From contig CAKTYE010000023.1 of assembly GCA_934631985.1 (NCBI GenBank), positions 1-33,885 on the forward strand: a stretch of DNA of 33,885 nucleotides, given 5' to 3'. Below the pieces are notes generated by a model. It was not told the DNA's origin. It searched no databases and saw only the letters and a program-made list of their open reading frames with translations. Within the stretch, counting starts at the first letter, position 1; each line of letters opens with the position of its first letter. This document shows, piece by piece, positions 30,591-33,885 of the stretch. The position numbers and the translations under genes were made by a program. This stretch comes from an uncultured Clostridia bacterium (GTDB lineage: Bacteria; Bacillota; Clostridia; Christensenellales; Aristaeellaceae).

Positions 30591-31498
30591 CAATAATGCA
30601 CCCACTTTTTCTCGGTCTTGAACTGGATGAAGGTGATGACCATGATGATGGCCAGCAGCAGCACTGCCTCTGCCGAGGCTGCGCCAATGCGGGAAAACTG
30701 GAAGCCCTTTTCATAGATGCCGTACACCATGGTGCGGTAGTAACGCATGAAGCGTTCATCCGTTCCGCCAGAGCCGGATAGGGTGTAGATCACGTCGAAG
30801 ACCTTCAAGGCGTTCAGGGTGGAGGTGATCGTCACGAAAAACAGCACCGGGGACAGCAGGGGAATGGTCACATAGCGGAGCTTTTGCCCCTTGGTAGCAC
30901 CATCAATGTCAGCAGCTTCGTAATAGCTGGGGGAGATGTTCGTAAGTCCCGCCAACAGGATGATCATGTTGTGACCTGTCTGCTTCCAAATACCCACGAT
31001 GATAACGGCCAGCATCATGAAGCTGGGATCGCTCAGCCATTTGGGGCCGGTAATGCCAATGACAGACAATGCCTGATTGATAACGCCGTACTGGCTGTTG
31101 AACATGCTGCGCCATACTACGCCAGCCGCAGCCGCCATGGTGACGGAGGGCAGAAAGTAAATGACACGGAACAGGCCCTTGCCGCGAATGGGCTGATGCA
31201 GCGCATTTGCCAGCAGCACGCCTAAGCCCACGGAAAAGACCACCACAACGATAGCATAGTAGAAGGTATTAAACAGCTCATACTTCAGGTTTGCATCGTT
31301 GGTCAGCAGATCAACGTAATTCTTGAAACCAACAAATTCATAGGTGGAGTAGTCAGGGCCGCTGGTGAAGGACAGCCATAGGGACCAGATTGCGGGGATC
31401 AGGAAAAAGATGATGGTACCCAATACAACGGGAGCGCTCATCAAATAGGCGGCACGGTATTCCCGCAGCTGCTCGGACGTAGGTCGTTTTCCCTTCAT
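30590..31498 (-). CDS. CUT1 sugar ABC permease (MalF/UgpA-like)
   Basis: 302 residues, six predicted helices. The EAA motif YEAADIDGATKGQKLRYVTI (about residues 197-216) is complete, followed by PLLSPVLFFVTI. The N-terminus (SEQLREYRAAYLMSAPVVLG) is the usual first-permease start. ATG at 31498 has GGGAGGA at good spacing; the open frame runs 22 codons farther upstream into the preceding gene without a start signal. It lies 19 bp after the DUF1868 gene and shares one base with the next permease. Import specificity cannot be read; relatives carry oligosaccharides or glycerol-phosphate compounds. Confidence 0.93.
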   Translation of the reverse strand: MKGKRPTSEQLREYRAAYLMSAPVVLGTIIFFLIPAIWSLWLSFTSGPDYSTYEFVGFKNYVDLLTNDANLKYELFNTFYYAIVVVVFSVGLGVLLANALHQPIRGKGLFRVIYFLPSVTMAAAAGVVWRSMFNSQYGVINQALSVIGITGPKWLSDPSFMMLAVIIVGIWKQTGHNMIILLAGLTNISPSYYEAADIDGATKGQKLRYVTIPLLSPVLFFVTITSTLNALKVFDVIYTLSGSGGTDERFMRYYRTMVYGIYEKGFQFSRIGAASAEAVLLLAIIMVITFIQFKTEKKWVHY

Positions 31499-31517
31499 GG
31501 AATCTTCCTCCCTTGTT

Positions 31518-32195
31518 TTAGGCTTTGCGGGGAATGCGATGGGGGACGAAGCATGACATATCATCGAAGAAGGTCAGAAGCGGTTGCTCCACTCGCATTT
31601 CGATGTTATGACCGGCAATGTAAGCGTCCGCATCCTGATAGAACTTTTCCAGTGCTGCGGTCTGCTCTGCCGAAGGTTCCTTGGTGAAATACCCCAGCGT
31701 CATATGGAAGCGGTAGTCATCATGGTTGGGAAAACGAACGCCAAGCGCTTCAGACATATCATTGCGATAACGCTTCAGCTCTGCTGCATCCTGCGCTGTT
31801 GCAGGCTCCATGCGCATCAGAATGGCAATGTCCGGCACCATGTGGGTCATTTTCATGTGAACCTCTCCCAGGGGCTTGACCGTTTTGAACCGTTCCTCAA
31901 ACAGGTCATCCACCTGGCTTAAAGGGCAGTCCAATGGGAGCTTGCTTGTCCAAAGCTCCGGTTTGCGTACCTGGTCGCATACGCCCTCGATCACGGTCAT
32001 GTGGATACTGCTCAGCGGCAGCAGCGTCAGGCAGGGAGCGGCAGGACTGGCTTCATACAGGGCGCGAATTACCAGAAAGTGCTGAAAAGCTTCTTTTTCA
32101 TGGTTCAGCATGCTGATGATCGTGTTGCCTGGGAAGGGACGAAAGGAACCGTCTGCCTGAAATTTACCGCCGATGTTCTTTTCAGTGAGTCCCAT
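31518..32195 (-). CDS. DUF1868 protein, 2H phosphoesterase-like
   Basis: 225 residues from the ATG at 32195 (229 from an ATG at 32207, which lies only two bases from the AAAGG site). The N-terminus GGKFQADGSFRPFPGNTI is the DUF1868 hallmark. Two HxT motifs, His65-x-Thr67 (SSIHMTVIEG) and His164-x-Thr166 (YRFHMTLGYF), are spaced about 100 residues apart as in 2H phosphoesterases (LigT/CPDase type), which act on 2',3'-cyclic phosphates or related diesters; all four key residues are intact. No signal peptide, so it is cytosolic. It is the first gene of the operon, ahead of sugar importer permeases, suggesting it acts on the imported compound, but this is inference from context. Biochemical function of DUF1868 is, as far as I know, not settled. 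Confidence 0.8.
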   Translation of the reverse strand: MGLTEKNIGGKFQADGSFRPFPGNTIISMLNHEKEAFQHFLVIRALYEASPAAPCLTLLPLSSIHMTVIEGVCDQVRKPELWTSKLPLDCPLSQVDDLFEERFKTVKPLGEVHMKMTHMVPDIAILMRMEPATAQDAAELKRYRNDMSEALGVRFPNHDDYRFHMTLGYFTKEPSAEQTAALEKFYQDADAYIAGHNIEMRVEQPLLTFFDDMSCFVPHRIPRKA

Positions 32196-32251
32196 GATAC
32201 GTTCCATTTCCTTTCGTGAAGGGGAGCATCAAATATTTCAACAAATCAAAA

Positions 32252-32267
32252 ATTGGATGCTTCCAAT
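32252..32267. promoter_or_regulatory. Operator-like palindrome in the ABC operon leader
   Basis: ATTGGA-TGCT-TCCAAT, 6-bp arms, about 13 bases downstream of the -10. A diverged copy of one arm, GAGCATCAAAT (32224-32234), lies closer to the gene in the opposite orientation to GATGCTTC, forming a second, larger imperfect inverted repeat. Position suits a repressor; no regulator gene is adjacent. Confidence 0.5.
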
Positions 32268-32279
32268 AATTACAATGCC

Positions 32280-32308
32280 ATTCTAGCACGCAAAGAAACG
32301 ACTGTCAA
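32280..32308 (-). promoter_or_regulatory. Sigma-A promoter of the DUF1868-ABC operon
   Basis: Minus strand TTGACA (complement of 32303-32308), 17-base spacer, TAGAAT (complement of 32280-32285) with TGC in front (extended -10). The 32309-32480 stretch is AT-rich without a recognisable gene. Confidence 0.85.
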
Positions 32309-32483
32309 GACAAATTTGCATTTTTCGGGAATAAAAGTGACATTTTGTGCATGAATGCATAACAAATTCGGAAACAATACCAGAAATTGAAAAATTGGAA
32401 CGTGAAAATTTTGGCTGCGCGTTGCAACAGAATTGTTGCTCCTTGTCTGCTGATGAAGATAGGATTGCCTTGGGCATAGCTAT

Positions 32484-32867
32484 ATGCAGCTGAACGCCAT
32501 TGGCGCGTCGCTGGCGATTCTATCGGTGATCCCGCTGTTGGCATCGGCAGCGCTGCACAAAACGGATGCGGAGGTCATCTATGGGCTGTGCATTATGCTG
32601 TGTGTTGTGGGCGCGGCCGTGGTGTGCTTTGTGTGGGCCGGTGTGCGGCACAACGCGCTGATGCGCCTGCTGCAGGAAGAAGAATTTTCGCCTGAGCGCA
32701 GGCAGCAGCAGAAGCGCTATGCGGGGATCAGTGCGGCCTATTGGCTGGCGGCGACCGCCGTCTATCTGGCGTGGAGCCTGCCGCAGGACGCCTGGCAGCA
32801 GAGCTGGATCGTCTGGCCGGTGGCGGGCGTGGTCTTTGCGGCCCTTCGCTGTCTGATGCATCGGTGA
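32484..32867 (+). pseudogene. Membrane domain ORF without its expected HTH front (possible remnant)
   Basis: 127 residues with four hydrophobic helices: LNAIGASLAILSVIPLLASA, IYGLCIMLCVVGAAVVCFVW, YAGISAAYWLAATAVYLAW and SWIVWPVAGVVFAALRC. This looks like the membrane half of Clostridia XRE-type regulators, in which an N-terminal helix-turn-helix is followed by IGxxLxILSVIPLL. Here the frame is closed by a TAG 24 bases before the ATG, no helix-turn-helix is encoded in any nearby frame, and no Shine-Dalgarno precedes the ATG. I therefore think it is the 3' part of a broken gene, though a short real membrane protein is not excluded. A T-run at 32877-32883 follows without a clear stem. Confidence 0.45.
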
Positions 32868-32913
32868 GCGGCACACTTTTTTTGCGATTTGACAAAATGC
32901 ACCGTTTCGTCCC

Positions 32914-32942
32914 TTGCCAAAACGGGAAAACAATAGTATAAT
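32914..32942 (+). promoter_or_regulatory. Sigma-A promoter of ppdK
   Basis: TTGCCA (32914-32919), 17-base spacer, TATAAT (32937-32942). A second TTGACA at 32889-32894 has no good -10. Confidence 0.85.
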
Positions 32943-32953
32943 TTTAGGGCTAA

Positions 32954-33026
32954 GTGGGGGAAAAACTGAGGGGCAGGCAGTGTTCGCTCAGAATGAGTTC
33001 CCCCCACACAGGGAACCGTCTCTGTG
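32954..33026 (+). promoter_or_regulatory. Structured 5' leader of ppdK
   Basis: Two stems fill the about 100-base leader: GTGGGGGAA (32954-32962) with TTCCCCCCAC (32998-33007, one extra C), and CACAGGGA (33007-33014) with TCTCTGTG (33019-33026). A CGAGGAGGAA ribosome binding site follows, unpaired. I do not recognise a known riboswitch. Confidence 0.5.
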
Positions 33027-33052
33027 CAAAAACCAACGAGGAGGAATTTCCC

Positions 33053-33885
33053 ATGGAGAAGAAGTATGTCTACCTCTTCAAAGAGGGCAACGCTGACATG
33101 CGCGAGCTGCTGGGCGGCAAGGGCGCCAATCTGGCTGAAATGACCCGTATCGGTCTGCCTGTTCCCCAGGGCTTCACCATTTCCACCGAAGCCTGCACCC
33201 GTTACTATGACGACGGTGAAAAGATCGGCGAGGATATCGAGAAGCAGATCTACGAAGCGCTGGCTACCACCGAGCAGCTGGTCGGCAAGAAGTTTGGCGA
33301 CGAGAACGATCCTTGGCTGGTGTCCGTGCGTTCCGGTGCGCGCGCTTCCATGCCCGGCATGATGGATACCATCCTGAACCTGGGCCTGAACGACGTGTCC
33401 GTGAAGGGTCTGGCAAAGCTGACCGATAACGAGCATTTCGCTTACGACGCCTATCGCCGTTTCATCGCCATGTTCTCCGACGTGGTGATGGAGATCAAGA
33501 AGAGCAAGTTCGAAGACGTGCTGGACGAGTTCAAGGAAAAGCGCGGCGTGAAGTTCGACCGCGACCTGACCGCCGAGGACCTGAAGGAAGTCGTCGAGCG
33601 CTTCAAGGGCATCTATAAGGAAGAAAAGGGCGTGGACTTCCCCCAGGATCCCAAGGAACAGCTGATGGAGGCCATCAAGGCTGTGTTCCGCTCCTGGAAC
33701 AACCCCCGCGCGATCTACTATCGCCGCATGAACGACATCCCCGGCAGCTGGGGCACCGCCGTCAACGTGCAGTCCATGGTGTTCGGCAACATGGGCGAGA
33801 CCTCCGGCACCGGCGTTGCGTTCACCCGCAACCCCTCCACCGGCGAAAAGAAGCTGTATGGCGAGTACCTGCTGAATGCGCAGGG
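33053..33885 (+). CDS. ppdK: Pyruvate, phosphate dikinase (5' part, runs off the window)
   Basis: 277 codons are present of an enzyme normally about 870-880 residues long. PPDK interconverts pyruvate + ATP + Pi and phosphoenolpyruvate + AMP + PPi; in anaerobic Firmicutes it often runs toward pyruvate in glycolysis. The visible part is the ATP-grasp domain: LLGGKGANLAEMTRIGLPVP (about 20-39), FTISTEACTRYY, SVRSGARASMPGMMDTILNLG (phosphate and nucleotide contacts, here given in parts SVRSGARASMPG, MMDTILNLG), and FGNMGETSGTGVAFTRNP (about 245-262). The swivelling His domain and the PEP-binding barrel lie beyond the window. ATG at 33053 has CGAGGAGG upstream and a structured leader. Confidence 0.97.
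   Translation, partial: MEKKYVYLFKEGNADMRELLGGKGANLAEMTRIGLPVPQGFTISTEACTRYYDDGEKIGEDIEKQIYEALATTEQLVGKKFGDENDPWLVSVRSGARASMPGMMDTILNLGLNDVSVKGLAKLTDNEHFAYDAYRRFIAMFSDVVMEIKKSKFEDVLDEFKEKRGVKFDRDLTAEDLKEVVERFKGIYKEEKGVDFPQDPKEQLMEAIKAVFRSWNNPRAIYYRRMNDIPGSWGTAVNVQSMVFGNMGETSGTGVAFTRNPSTGEKKLYGEYLLNAQ

Noticed and set aside
1..33885. tRNA, rRNA or CRISPR arrays
   Set aside because: No tRNA cloverleaf or CCA-type 3' ends, no conserved rRNA segments and no regularly spaced repeats were seen on reading through the window.

Overview
The window is about 33.9 kb of GC-rich chromosome from a spore-forming low-rank Firmicute, most likely class Clostridia. The reasons are a GerA-type germinant receptor operon, HPr kinase, a type III glutamine synthetase, a tRNA-Leu T-box, single-chain glycyl-tRNA synthetase, pyruvate phosphate dikinase, and strong AGGAGG-type ribosome binding sites with sigma-A promoters. 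I cannot name the genus. Gene density is normal and most of the window looks like core genome; the only clearly degraded, AT-rich patch is about 17.99-18.79 kb.

Layout, left to right. 0-2.4 kb: a cation/proton antiporter divergent from a LysR regulator. 2.45-5.95 kb (minus): a family 3 beta-glucosidase followed by a zinc-ribbon, tail-anchored protein. 6.05-7.5 kb: glyS. 7.5-9.0 kb: a tiny membrane protein, queT, and a DUF1540 Cys-rich peptide. 9.06-12.7 kb: a three-gene germinant receptor operon with overlapping start and stop codons. 12.75-14.6 kb: a PPK2-type polyphosphate kinase and a glycerophosphodiester phosphodiesterase. 14.63-17.2 kb: greA-lysS behind a perfect consensus promoter and a leader hairpin; the LysRS carries a C-terminal tRNA-binding (EMAPII/Trbp111-like) domain. 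17.3-18.8 kb: an unknown membrane-anchored protein, a truncated IS5-family transposase and the tail of an unrelated broken gene. 18.8-19.9 kb (minus): murG. 19.95-22.85 kb: a T-box with a CUG (Leu) specifier before leuB, then a MatC-like dicarboxylate carrier. 23.05-25.3 kb (minus): glnN (GSIII) behind a perfect promoter followed at once by a terminator-like hairpin. 25.4-28.2 kb: HAD phosphatase, hprK and a ROK glucokinase. 28.4-32.3 kb (minus): a four-gene operon made of a 2H-phosphoesterase-like DUF1868 protein and a CUT1 sugar ABC importer (two permeases and a binding protein, no ATPase). 32.48-33.9 kb: an HTH-less membrane ORF and the 5' part of ppdK.

Functional themes. Carbon supply and its control are prominent: beta-glucosidase, the sugar ABC importer, ROK glucokinase, HPr kinase and PPDK form a plausible route from oligosaccharide uptake to glycolysis. 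Leucine and glutamine synthesis each appear as a single gene controlled by a leader RNA. No tRNA, rRNA or CRISPR array was seen. The items most worth a second look are the promoter-hairpin leaders of glnN and greA, the 2H-phosphoesterase/ABC operon with its palindromic operator, the LysRS fusion, and the 15-base extended -10 element shared by the ppk2 and murG promoters. I found no convincing new defence or biosynthetic system.
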